A stretch of 64,000 bases of DNA from Pyropia haitanensis. Its lineage: Eukaryota; Rhodophyta; Bangiophyceae; Bangiales; Bangiaceae. The notes under the pieces were generated by a model that ran no database searches, had not been told where the DNA came from, and was given only the letters and a program-made list of their open reading frames with translations. Made by a program: the position numbers and the translations under genes. Below are positions 54,256 through 64,000 of the stretch, piece by piece (the first letter of the stretch is position 1; each line of letters opens with the position of its first letter). The stretch is taken from contig SDUX01000004.1 in NCBI GenBank assembly GCA_008729055.1, forward strand, positions 5,410,559-5,474,558, in the 5' to 3' direction.

Positions 54256-55263
54256 GGGGGGGGGGGGGGGGGCATCGTGCGCCGCCCCGTCGCGGCGGTT
54301 GCCCGTAACGGTCCCCGTAACGGTCCCGGGGGGTGAGGTGGGGGGGGGGGGGGGGGGAGAGGGGGGAGGAAGAGGAGAGAGCGAGGGAGGGAGGGAGGAG
54401 GGGGGAGGACGAGGAGAGAGTGGGGGGGAGGGGGGAGGGAGGGTGGGGGGAGGAGGGGGGGGACGAGGGGAGAGTGGGGGGGAGGGGAGAGGGAGGGAGG
54501 CGGGGAGGACGGCCAAGTGGAGATGCGGGGGGTGTGGGGCGAGGGGCGGCAGGGCAAGACGGGCGCCGCGGCCAAAGGATCAACCGCGGCACACGGCGTG
54601 GCACGGCCACGGGGGGTGGCGAGAGGGCGGCCGCGCCGGGAGGGGCGGGGGGGAAGCGTGGGAGGGGGACGGACGCCGCCGACGCGGCGGATCCGTCGCC
54701 GCCCCGCGCTGGCCACACCCCCGACCCACGTGGGGCGCCCGCCGCCGCCGCCGCGCGGCCGCCGCCGCGCGGCCGCCCGGAGGTGCGCGAGGTCACCCGC
54801 CGCCGCCGCCGCGGCCGCCCGCCGCCGACGCGGCGCGCCGGTGGCGGCAACCGCCGCCGCCGCGGCCGCCGCCGCCGCCGCCGCCGCAGCCGCGAGCAGC
54901 GGCGGTGGCGGCGGGACTGGCTCTACCCCCGCGGCCGCCGCGGCGGCGGTGGCAGCAGCAGCAGCAGCAGCAGCGGGGTGCGCGGCGGCCGCGGGGGGGG
55001 CCGCCGCCTCTCCCCCTCTCCCCCCCCCGCCCCCCTCCACAGCGCCAGCCTGCGTGCACGTGTGGATACCCCCCCCCCCCCCCCGCCGGCCGCGCCGCCG
55101 CCGCCGGTGCCGTCGTCGCCGAGGACGTCGCCGGTGCCGTCGCCGGCGCCGTCGCCTTCACCGTCGCCGTCACCGTCGCCGTCACCGTCGCCGTCGCCGG
55201 TGCCGTCGCCGTCGCTGCCAGCAGCCCAGGCCGGTACCGCCCACGCCAAAGCCGCCACCCCCT
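54256..55263. other. Low-complexity region between kinesin and LRR genes
   Basis: 54,320-54,510 is G/A-rich with GAGGGG words. 54,720-54,990 is GCC/GGC tract. At about 55,120-55,220 a (GACGGC/GACGGT)n run on the minus strand encodes Gly-Asp repeats preceded by LVKGVAALAWAVPAWAAG, possibly a disordered C-terminal extension of the LRR protein after a frame change. Confidence 0.4.
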
Positions 55264-55531
55264 TCACCAACGCCCCCCCCCCCCCCCCCCCCCTTCCCCC
55301 CGTCGCGCGGCGGCAGCGCACGCGGAGGCGGCGGACACCGGCCGCGCCGCCGTCGCGTCCGTCAGCCGCACGTTGGCGGCTAGCCGCAGCACGCGCAGCG
55401 GCGTGGCCGCCCGCGCCGCCGTGTCGAGCAGCCGCCCAACGTCCGCGTCGGCCACGTTGGCACCCGTCAGGTCCACCACCCCACACGGGCCGCCGCCGGG
55501 GGGGGCCGCCGCCGCGCTGCCGCCGCCGTCG

Positions 55532-55572
<41 letters not shown>

Positions 55573-56393
55573 GCCGCCGCCGCCGCTGCGGGCAGCCTCT
55601 TCCTGCGAGGCGGCCTCCTCCGACCCGCCCGGCTCTGCGCACGCGGCGCCCCCCCCCCCCCCCCCATGCCAGCGGCGGGCGCGTCCGCGACCGAACACGC
55701 TGCCGCGATGGCCGGCAGCCCCGCCCCCCCCCCCCCCCGGCGGCACGTCACCGCGTACGCGGCGGCGAGCCCCAGCCGGCGCACCCCCCCCACCTCAGCA
55801 GCGTAGACCCCCCCGCGGACGTGTCAGGCGGCGGCGGTGGCCCGACGCGCACCACCGCCGGCGGCGCGACCGCCACCGCCGCCCTGTGCACGTCGGCGAG
55901 CGCGGCGGTGACGCGGGCGGTGAGCCACGCGGTGGTGCCGGGGGTGGCCGCGTCCGCCGCGGCGGCCGCGCCGGCGGGGGGGGACCCGGCGGGGATGAGG
56001 ATGACCACCCACTCGTCCGCCCGGTCGGGCCGCCGCACCACGACGCGGGCGGTGGTGGCGGCGGCGGCCGCCGCCGCCGCCGCCGCCGCGGCAGACGCGG
56101 GCCACGGGTGACAGGCGGCGCCGACGGCGCCGCCGCCGCTCCTCCCCCCCATACCTCCCCCCCCCCACCACCACCACCTCCCCTCCCCCACCACCACCAC
56201 CACCACCACCACCACCGCCGCCGCCCCTACCGCCCAGCAGCGTCACCGGCGTCAGCGGCGTCAGCGCGAGCGACGGCGGCGGGTAGAGCGGCGCAGCGTC
56301 AGCAGCCGCCGCGGCGGCAGCGTCGGCGTCCGACCCGCCTGAGCTACCCCACCCCCCCCCCCCCCCCCCTCCCAACCACCCACGCCCAGTCAT
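55264..56393 (-). CDS. Leucine-rich-repeat protein candidate (composite frame)
   Basis: An ATG at 56393 (MTGRGWLGG) starts a Gly-rich leader, then DAAPLYPPPSLALTPLTPVT. After a poly-Gly/His tract a second frame reads HPWPASAAAA, ARVVVRRPDRADEWVVILIP, AWLTARVTAALADVHRAAVA. Further on come VGGVRRLGLAAAYAVT, GLPAIAAACSVADAPAAGM and finally GVVDLTGANVADADVGRLLD, ATPLRVLRLAANVRLTDATA. The last two are clear leucine-rich repeats of the ribonuclease-inhibitor/AMN1 type (L-x-L-x-x-x-x-L-T-D). Each frame change coincides with a C run (G on the coding strand). The segments share direction and order, so one gene is likely. A binding or F-box-like adaptor role is possible, but no F-box was seen. Confidence 0.45.
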
Positions 56394-56777
56394 CTTCGCT
56401 CCCCCCCCCGCCCCCGCCGGTATCGGCGTGCCAGCCGCGGCCAGGCGCCCCCCCCCCCCCACCCCCCCACCACCCCCACCAGACGCCCCCGGCAATGACC
56501 GCTGGCGGCGGCGGCGGGCGCGCTCCCCCCCCCCCCCCGCAGCCGGGGGGGGTGGGGAAGGAGGCGACGGAAGCAGGGCGGGGAGGGGGGGGGGGTTGGG
56601 GGGGCGGGGGGGGGGCGGCCGGTGAGGTGGTCGTTGGCTGCAGAGGCGTGTGCTCAACCAGAGCACAGGCGGCCGCCTAATAAAGGCAACCGCCGGCCTC
56701 AACCACTGCCTGCCGACGCGCGGCCAGCCCGCAGCCACGGGGGTCGGCGGGACCGCCCCTTGTTTGGTGCGGCGTTG

Positions 56778-57144
56778 CCGCGGGTGGCACCCAGCCCTTC
56801 CGGGTGCCACCCACGGCTGGGCGGGGGGGAAGGGGGGGGCCGGAGCGGGGGGAGGGGGGTGGGAGGGGGGGGGGGGGCAGGGCGGTAGAGAGCGCGCTGC
56901 CGTGGGTGGCACCCAGCCCTTCCGGGTGCCACCCACGGCTGGGCGGGGGGGAAGGGGGGGGCCGGAGCGGGGGAAGGGGGGGGGGGAGGGGGGGGGGGGG
57001 GCAGGGCGGTAGAGAGCGCGCTGCCGTGGGTGGCACCCAGCCCTTCCGGGTGCCACCCACGGCTGGGCGGGGGGGAAGGGGGGGGCCGGAGCGGGGGGAG
57101 GGGGGTGGGAGGGGGGGGGGGGGCAGGGCGGTACAGAGCGCGCT
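56778..57144. repeat. Tandem repeat, three units of about 122-124 bp, each with a 13-bp hairpin
   Basis: Units begin near 56778, 56900 and 57024. Each carries GTGGGTGGCACCC-9 nt-GGGTGCCACCCAC (first unit has C for the first T), a perfect 13-bp stem, followed by GGCTGGGCGGGGGGGAAGGG, a long G tract, and GCAGGGCGGTAGAGAGCGCGCTG. Units differ almost only in G-run length. Confidence 0.95.
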
Positions 57145-57145
57145 G

Positions 57146-57681
57146 GGGGGGGGGGGGGCACCCCAACGGCGGGCCACCGCCACCACCCCGACGGCGGGGG
57201 CGGCGGCCGCTACCACCCGCGCGCGGGCGGTGATGGCGCCAACCGTGGGCGCGCCGCCGCCGCCACCGCCGCTACCACCACCGCCGCCGCCGCCGCTGCC
57301 GCCACCGCCTTCATCGACGCCGCTGCCGCCGCCGTCGACGTCGCCGCCACGACGTGCGCAGTGCCTCGGCTCGACGAGGCCCCCACCGGCGGGCGCCCCC
57401 CCCCCCCCAGTGGGTGCCCCCCCAGCCGTCGTCCCCCCTACCGCCACCTCACCCGCCGTCACCCCCCCCGGCGCTGTCGTGCGACCCCCCGCCCCCCACC
57501 CCCCCCCCCCCCCCCCCCCCCCATCCCCTTCCCGGCGGCGGCGGCGGTGACGCCCGCAACGGCGGAGGCGGGGACTCCCACGGCGCCGCCGCGCCCGACG
57601 GGCCGGCGGGAAGGGAGAACCGGGCGGCGGCGCCCCGCGGCGGGCGCCGCCAGGACGGTGCGGAGGGCGCGCCCATGCGTG
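57146..57681 (-). other. Minus-strand coding-like fragment abutting the duplicated repeat
   Basis: Pieces of balanced protein appear on the minus strand (GRALRTVLAAPAAGRRRPVL, VGVPASAVAGVTAAAAGKGM, then GLVEPRHCARRGGDVDGG and APTVGAITARARVVAAAA), separated by C runs. The piece nearest the repeat boundary at 57682 begins within a few bases of it. A gene may have been interrupted when the 1.6-kb segment arrived. No family is recognised. Confidence 0.3.
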
Positions 57682-57924
57682 GGAAGCGCCCCATACGCCC
57701 GTGGCGCGGGGGGGGGGGGGGGGGGGGGGGGGGGTAGGGGAAGAGGGAAGGCGTGGAAAAACAAAAGAAAAGGGGGGGAGGTGGTCGTGGGCGGCCGGAG
57801 AGTAGGGCGGAAGGGAGGGGAAGAGGCGCAAGCGGGGGGGGGGGGGGGGGGGGGGGGGGCAGCAAGATACGAGGCAGCGAAAAGCGAAAGCGTCAGGGGG
57901 GGCGAGGGGGGTAGGGTAGGGTGC

Positions 57925-57955
<31 letters not shown>

Positions 57956-58348
57956 TGGGTGGTGAACACGTGAAACGTAAAGGGCATGATTGGCCAGCGA
58001 ACAATGCGGAAACTGTCTTGAAAGGCGGTTGAATTGTGATGTGCTGACTGTAATGGAGTAATGTGCATGAGTACTGACGACCGCCTGGTACTGGCCGTGG
58101 GAAGCCTTTGCTGCGAGTAGCCACGTGGACTGATTGGCCAGCGGGTTGCAGTAATCACGCTGTCTTGGGCAGAGTACTACTTTATGTGTATGTTCTATAA
58201 GTGTCCTGATACGCAGAGTTTATTTGCGTTAAGTATGACCACACATAGTGGCGGTGCCACTCCTCGCACCGCCGACCTAGGTGGGTGGACGGGAGATGAG
58301 CGTCGCCGACCACACAAGCGATGCCCGCGGGCGCGGGGGCGGAGGGGG

Positions 58349-58389
<41 letters not shown>

Positions 58390-58538
58390 GGTGGTGGGTG
58401 GACGGGGAACAAGCGTCTCCCGCCGCACAATTATCGAGTGGTGTGCGCGGGCGGGGGACGTTGGTGGTGGACGGGGGACGAGCGACTCCCGCCACAAAAA
58501 TTGCGAGCGACGCTCGCGGGCGCGGCGGCGGAGGGGGT

Positions 58539-58577
<39 letters not shown>

Positions 58578-58798
58578 CGGGCCGGACCGCAAGGGATCAA
58601 ACGCCCCCTAGTGGGATATGATGATAACAGCGGGTGGTGTTATCCAGTTATCAAACCCCCCTCACGACCTCTGGGGGGGGGTTGGATAACATGTTATCCG
58701 ACCCCCTCCTTGAGGTCGTGAGGGGGGTTTGATAACTGGATAACACCCCCCGCTGTTATCAAATCCCACTGGGGGGCGTTTGATCCCATGTGACGCAG

Positions 58799-58864
<66 letters not shown>

Positions 58865-59316
58865 ACCGCCCCCACTCCACGCAACCCCGCTCCCCCCCCC
58901 CCCCCCCAACCCCCACTCCCCCCACCCCCCGCCGTCCCCCACCTCCCCCCACCCCCCCCCCCTCCACCCCCCCCCCCACCCCCCCGCACCCCACGCAACC
59001 CCCCCCCCGCCCCCACCCCCCGTCCCCCCACCCCCCGCCGTTCCCCACCCCCCCACCCCCCGCCTCCCACCTCCCCCCCTTCCCCCGACACGTTGAGGTT
59101 GGTGTGGTTCCCGTCCTGATTTTCCGCGAAGGAAGAGGGGGTAGGGTGGGGGAGAGGGGTGTACCTGTATGGGATCCCCCTTTTATATGTTGTGTTCTTG
59201 TGTGTGGCCTGCGTGTTCCGGATGTTCACGTGGTGATACGACATTCTTCATCCTTGCATCAGTGGGCTCTTCCGCACCCAAGCGTTGCCGTGTGCGGCGC
59301 CGCTCAAACGACGGCT
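57682..59316 (+). repeat. 1.6-kb duplicated segment, copy 2 (complete)
   Basis: Same start and end sequences as 25869-27543. This copy is ungapped and shows what the gap in copy 1 hides: further G-rich words (GCGGGCGCGGGGGCGGAGGG), a large palindrome at 58593-58787 and a C-rich right half. It lacks the 16-bp GACTTCGCAATCATGT present in copy 1. No coding potential was recognised. Confidence 0.9.
58593..58787. repeat. Near-perfect 195-bp palindrome flanked by poly-G and poly-C
   Basis: The left arm begins GGGATCAAACGCCCC and the right arm ends GGGGGCGTTTGATCCC. The centre is GGATAACATGTTATCC (58684-58699) with no loop. Mismatches are few. To the left is a G run (about 58,530-58,577) and to the right a C run (about 58,799-58,864), which extends the potential fold to more than 330 bp. 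Confidence 0.95.
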
Positions 59317-60888
59317 GCCTCTCTGGGTGGCCTTTGGGACGTGCACGGCGGCAGTGTGGGGCCTCGGCTGGTAGCCCAGTTTGTCCAGGCGGCACGTCCT
59401 CTGACGGAGACCCGTCCGCCGCCATACCGCGCGGCTACGTGGTGGCCGCGGGAGCTGCGGCGTCCGCCGCAGCAGCGGCTACCCTTGCGGCATGCCCGGG
59501 CCCATGAGATCGTAGACGCACTACAGGACCCATGCGGAACCTGTGAGTGAACGAGCAGCAATCTCAAAGTGGAGTCAACAAGGACAACGATGTGCCGTCC
59601 AGTCAGCGTCGTTGTGGCTGTCGGCGTCGGCGTCGGCAGTGGCCCCGGCACCGCCACCACCGGCGGGCCGCCAGCGGGCTCGTCAACAAAGACGGGCCCA
59701 CTGGCGCCGCCGACGCCACCAGCACCACTGGCACCAGCGGCGGCGGTGGCACCGCCGTAGGTGCCGGCACAGACGGCGCCGCCGCTAATGGCCAGCCGCC
59801 ACAGGGCTGCCGACGGAGAGCCACCGCCAGCCGCCGCCGCTGCCGCCGTTTTGGCGGCCACGGGCACCCGACCGCAGCGTCGACTCTGCTGCGGTGGCCT
59901 TGGTGGCCGCGGCCGCCGCCGCGACGGCGGAGAGCGCCACGCGAGCCACCACACCCCCCGCGGCGGGCGCGATTGGCTGCTGCCGCGGCAGCGGCGGCGG
60001 CTCCATGGTGCACCCCGGCTGCGGCGGCAACGACGTGGGGGCGGTCGGGTTGCGGGCCACACCCGGTGAGTGGCGGACGAGCGGGGATGTGGGAGGCTGT
60101 GAGGCGATGAGCAGAGGGGCGAGGGCGCAAGGGACGCCGACGGGTGGCGGCCGCCAATGGCGCAGGCGGCCGGGGGGGCGCGGCAGCGCCGGCAAGCGCT
60201 CGCCGCTCGCGGCGGCGTGCGTGGTGCACACGAGCACGGGAGCGGTCAAGCCGCCAGCACGCAATGGACCTGGGCACGACGGCAGCGACGACGAAAGTGA
60301 CCCGCGTTGCCTCACCTGGTGTGCGTTTGCTGTTGGGCGTGTGGATGGAGCGTGCCACCGCTCTTGATTCTGTGCAAGCACCGAGTGGTCCGTCCGTGCC
60401 CACGTTGTGCCTTGCAAGCGGCAGCGTCACCAGCAGGACAGTCCATGATGGGGCGGGCGACAGGGGTGGAGGACGCTGGCCACACGCTTACCGCCCCGTG
60501 CGGCCGCCAATCCCCACGGCCCGCTGTGGCCGACCTGGGGTGGGGGCGGGGCGGAGCGGGAGGTGGGGGCCGGCGCCAGCGGACGGTGCAACCAGCCAGC
60601 CGCCGGCGTGGGCCACCCAGAGACTACGGCGGGCGGCCGGACGGGGGACGGCGCACGCGGACCGTACGCGCGCCCCGGTGTCGGGGAACGGGTGGGGGCA
60701 CAGCGGCAGCACGGGGACCCGCGGTTTGGGAAAAACGCCAACGCAGAGACGGACAGGGTGCGGCGCAAGGCGGGGAGACGAAAGGGAGAGCGGAAAAAAG
60801 GAAAACAGAAAAAGAAAAAAAAAACAGACCACAGACGAATACAACACGCAGTCGGGGGACGGGGGGTGGTGGGGGAGAAGAGCAAGAG
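59317..60888. other. Unassigned region with weak exon candidates on both strands
   Basis: On the plus strand LVAQFVQAARPLTETRPPPY .. RAHEIVDALQDPCGT ends at a good donor, CCT|GTGAGTG (59541); another GTGAGT donor stands at 60064 after GNDVGAVGLRATP. On the minus strand an ATG at 60006 gives MEPPPLPRQQPIAPAAGGVV and, after a one-base change at about 59,875, VAAKTAAAAAAGGGS and ALWRLAISGGAVCAGTYGG, a possible membrane segment. The two readings compete and neither is recognised. 60,780-60,830 is A-rich and lies just past the 3' end of the kinase gene. Confidence 0.3.
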
Positions 60889-63800
60889 TTACGGGAAAAA
60901 CATCTTGGTAATACGCATCGCCGTCACCGACGGCATCTTGGACTCGTCCTCCAGCCACTTGGTCAACTTGGCCGGCGTCTGGACCGTCTCGGCCACGCAC
61001 TGGATGTCGTCGACGCAGTCAATGTCAATCTCCTCCAGGCGCCTGACCACCTCCTCAATCTTGCGCGACGGCTTGCCAGGCAGCGCGTCCCGCACAAAGA
61101 CGTCCATGTCCTTGCCCTCGTACTCGGCCGCCAGCTTCTTAGGCGCCGGCGGTGGTGGCGGCGGCGCCGGCGCAGGCGCCGGCGCCGCCGAGCCCCCATT
61201 GCCCGAGCTCCCCTGCCTCGCGCGGCGGCCCGACCCCGACCCAGAGCCGGACCGGTCGGGCGCGTCCCGCACGCGGCCGCCGTCCGAGCCGTGCATCGAT
61301 GGGTTGGAGTGCTTGCGGCTGCGGCTCGAGCCTTTGGACCGCCCGCTGTCCGAGCCGCCGCCCCCCGCGCCCTGCCACCCTTCCTCCCCACCCGCCTGCG
61401 AATCGCCCGGCTCGGGGTAGTCCACAAGGAACCAGGGGTGCTGCTTGACCTGCTCCAGCGAGTACCGCCGGTCCGGGTTCTTCACCAGCAGATGGGAGAT
61501 GAGGTCCTTGGCGTCACTCGTGATCCAAGACGGGTACGGCACGTTGCACGCATTGATGAGCTCGTACAACCGCGTCATGTCGTCGTGCTGGAACGGCAAC
61601 ATACCTGTGAGGAGCAGGTACAGGATGATACCGCAAGACCAGGCGTCGATCTTGACGCCAGAGTACCCATCCTCCGCCCCATTGATGATCTCGGGCGCGC
61701 AGTAGTAGGGGGTGCCACAGGCCGTGAAGAGGAGGTCCGAACCCACACCGCCCTTCATGGACGAGACCCCAAAATCCGTGATTTTCATCACCCCGTTCTC
61801 ATCCACCAGCAGGTTCTCGGGCTACACAACCAGATGACCCAGCGCAGAGGGGACTCCCGTCCACAAACGAGCATAGGAGGAACAATCGCGCGAGTCAGTG
61901 GGTTGCCCCGTGCAAACGTGAGCCAACAACAGAGCCAGGTGCGGTTCAATCAGAGGCAGTGAGGCCAAGACGGCGTCCACACGCCGCCGCGTCCCGCTGA
62001 CGCCCAGACAAAGCACGCGCAACATACCTTGAGGTCGCGATGACACACCCCGCGACGATGGCAATAGTCAATGCCGTCAATCAGCTGCTGGAAGTACTTG
62101 CGCGCGAGCACCTCGTCCAGCTCCCCCTTATTCTCAATCATCTCAAAGAGCTCGCCGCCCCTCACCAAGTCCATCACAATGTACAGCTTGGTGCGCGAGG
62201 AGAGCACCTCCCGCAGGTTGACAATGTTCTTGTGGTTGAGCGCCTTCATGATGGCAATCTGAGTCACAGGCACAGCGCAAACAGAAAAGAAAGCATGGGA
62301 GAGGGAAAAATGATACAATCAAACAGAGAAGGGGAGAAGAGTAAAACACATCAGGCAGTCAGAAAACCTGCTCAAGGACAGCACGGCAGCCCAGCTGGAC
62401 AGCGTGCACGGCTCTCAAACCTCCACGGCTGCACAGCAGCGCACCGCACGTGCACGTGGCCGACCGGCAACTAGCCAATGCCCTACCCTCCCTCGTGCTC
62501 GCGTCCCGGCATCCGTACCTCTCGCCGAACATTGACCGTCAGCTCATTGGCCTTGATGTCGCTCTTGTCCAAAATTTTGATGGCATACTCAATGCCCGAC
62601 TCGGTGTTCTGTGCGAGCTTGACCTTGCCAAACGTGCCCTGGCCTGCTCACAGACAAAGTGAAGACATACAAAGAGAGAGGACACAACAACAGGTGGGGA
62701 AGAAAACAGACGTAGCCAACAAGAAGCGTATCAGCACGTGCACTCTCCTGCCCAGCCCGAGCAAACAGTCAACGACGGCAACAGCAGCAGCAGTCCGCTG
62801 CCACACCCAACTCCACCCGCCAGGGTGACCACAGCGGCGGCGGTCCCCATCACAGCACGCCGCGGCACGGCTGTCGTCAAAAAAACAGCCCTGCCTCACA
62901 CGCAACAGATCCGCGCAACATACCGAGCGTGTGGGTCACAATGTAAGGGCCTGGGGGAGCAGACGAGCACAAACGTCAACAGAGCAACCGAAAACACCCC
63001 ATCACCACCAGAAGAACCCGACCGGGGTGCCAATAAGCGGAACCACACCAATAAAAAAACAGACCCGCCGCGAGCGTCAGCCAACATGCTACAACATCAC
63101 GGCCAGTCAAAAACACAACAACAGGGGTCCGACCGCCGCGCCCGCCTGGGCGACGGCCAGCCCGGCGTACGCCGCCCGCCCGCCCCCCCGCCGTGGGTGC
63201 GCCCGTCCGCCGACGAACAGCGGAGGAGCGCCAAGAGGGATACGAGGGGAGGGCCGTCGAGGCCCCCACTCCCCCAACCCCCCCCCCGACGGTGCCACCA
63301 CCCCCCCAGGTACGGCTGCACCCCAAAACGCCCGCCGCGGCTGCGGCAATGGGGCCGGGGGCGCGGGGGGGGTCGGGGGGAAGCACCCCCGGCGGGTGAC
63401 CCCCATCCACCCAGAGCGGTCGGGTCGCCGTCACCACCAGCTCAAGCAGCCGCGACACGACGTGGCGGGATGGGGGACGGTGGGGCAGGCGGGGGCGGTG
63501 CCGCGGCGGTAGGCGCCGCGCTGGCAGCCGCCGCCGCCGCGGGAAGGCAGCAAGGCCACCGGCGACCGCCCGACGCCCATGAGCGGCTGCCAGGCGGGCG
63601 ACCGCCCGGCAGAACCGCACCGCGCCAGCCGCGAGGGGCAATCCCCACGACCGGACCGAGGGCAGACGACCACCAGAGGGGCCGTCATCACGGCCCCCGC
63701 GACCCATCGCCGCAAGGCGCCGTCGACACCCGCCGACACAGGCCCGGCCTCCCCACCCCGCCCAACCCGGCGCGCGTCAAGCTGCCCCGCTCTACCCTTC

Positions 63801-63924
63801 CTCCTCCACAACACCCCAACGACCAACTCATTGCCGCAACCGGTCCAAGCCCGCCCCTCCACACAAACAACACACGCCGACGTCGCACCAGCAAGAGCTC
63901 CCACAACGTACCTACACGCGCCAT
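60889..63924 (-). CDS. CAMKL-family serine/threonine kinase (SnRK/CIPK-like)
   Basis: Five exons on the minus strand: 63924-63912, 62950-62924, 62643-62519, 62258-62028 and 61821-60889, all GT..AG, giving 442 residues. The 13-nt first coding exon supplies MARV and the first base of Gly5; the second is only 27 nt. The spliced start MARVGPYIVTHTLGQGTFGK is exactly the N-terminus expected for this class. Landmarks: P-loop GQGTFGKV (14-21), Lys36 in YAIKILDK, HRDLKPEN with Asp130, DFG with Asp148, activation loop TACGTPYYCAPE with a phosphorylatable Thr, and WSCGIILYLLLTGMLPF. The HRDLK|PEN junction is at intron 4. After the kinase (about 270) come a Ser/Gly/Pro-rich linker and a charged C-terminal domain (KIEEVVRRLEEIDIDCVDDI, LTKWLEDESKMPSVTAM). 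No NAF motif is seen, so a true CBL partner is not supported. It is a catalytically complete cytosolic signalling kinase; the substrate is unknown. Confidence 0.92.
62951..63911 (-). other. First intron of the CAMKL kinase gene (961 bp)
   Basis: Donor GTA G|GTACGTTGTG, acceptor CTCCCCCAG|GCCC. The other introns are 280, 260 and 206 bp. The long first intron is GC-rich with G/C runs on both strands and contains no separate gene that I can recognise. Confidence 0.85.
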
Positions 63925-64000
63925 GGTGACGACGCCGCCCGCCGCCTACGTGGTCACCAACGGGAAAGGTGGATGTCGGGCGTCGCCGCCCGCCCAACGC

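Noticed and set aside
25869..59316. The two 1.6-kb copies as LTRs of one giant retroelement
   Set aside because: The 30 kb between them holds ordinary genes and no gag/pol-like sequence.
1..64000. CRISPR array or bacterial operon structure
   Set aside because: No regularly spaced short direct repeats with unique spacers; genes have spliceosomal introns and eukaryotic families.

Overview
The window is nuclear DNA of a eukaryote with very high GC and unusual composition. Long GGC/GCC trinucleotide tracts and homopolymer G runs alternate with short AT-richer islands. Few genes are recognisable, and those with introns use ordinary GT..AG splice sites. The gene set is a mitochondrial PDH E2, a plant/algal-style CAMKL (SnRK-like) kinase, an RFWD3-like RING protein and a cysteine-rich algal-type metallothionein. 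With the composition, this fits a GC-rich alga, most likely a bangiophyte red alga such as Porphyra/Pyropia. The organism call is inference.

Layout. 0-3.5 kb holds copy A of a dispersed repeat family plus a perfect palindrome. 3.6-5.8 kb (-) encodes a membrane-anchored protein with a large ectodomain. 5.8-13.5 kb has no recognisable gene. 13.5-15.4 kb (-) is the two-exon dihydrolipoyl acetyltransferase (E2). 15.7-18.1 kb (-) is a low-complexity candidate gene and 19.8-21.0 kb (-) an unrecognised Ala-rich protein. 22.4-22.7 kb (+) is the metallothionein, beside a small hydrophobic protein candidate. 23.7-24.4 kb looks like a MITE. 25.9-27.5 kb is a 1.6-kb repeat holding the assembly gap, duplicated complete at 57.7-59.3 kb. 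31.5-37.7 kb (+) is a large gene for a TKL-like pseudokinase with Sel1-like repeats, whose reading frame changes repeatedly, mostly at or near homopolymer tracts. 38.0-38.7 kb is a second MITE-like element. 39.0-40.2 kb (-) is the RFWD3-like RING gene; its 5' end is duplicated at 48.4 kb. 41.5-47.6 kb is a head-to-head pair (B, C) of the repeat family. 49.1-51.5 kb (-) is a Pro/Ala-rich candidate. 52.3-56.4 kb (-) carries a membrane-protein exon, a small C2H2 protein with a TATA box, a truncated kinesin motor and an LRR protein. 56.8-57.1 kb is a hairpin-bearing tandem repeat. 60.9-63.9 kb (-) is the five-exon kinase.

There are no operons and the genes do not form one pathway: PDH E2 serves mitochondrial carbon entry, the metallothionein metal buffering, the kinase signalling, and the RING protein ubiquitin-dependent DNA-damage work. 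The main signals are the pseudokinase with every catalytic motif replaced, the repeat families with large inverted structures, and recent duplications that captured or abut gene fragments. Reading frames crossing poly-G/C tracts may be broken by base-calling errors, so composite genes should be confirmed with transcripts.
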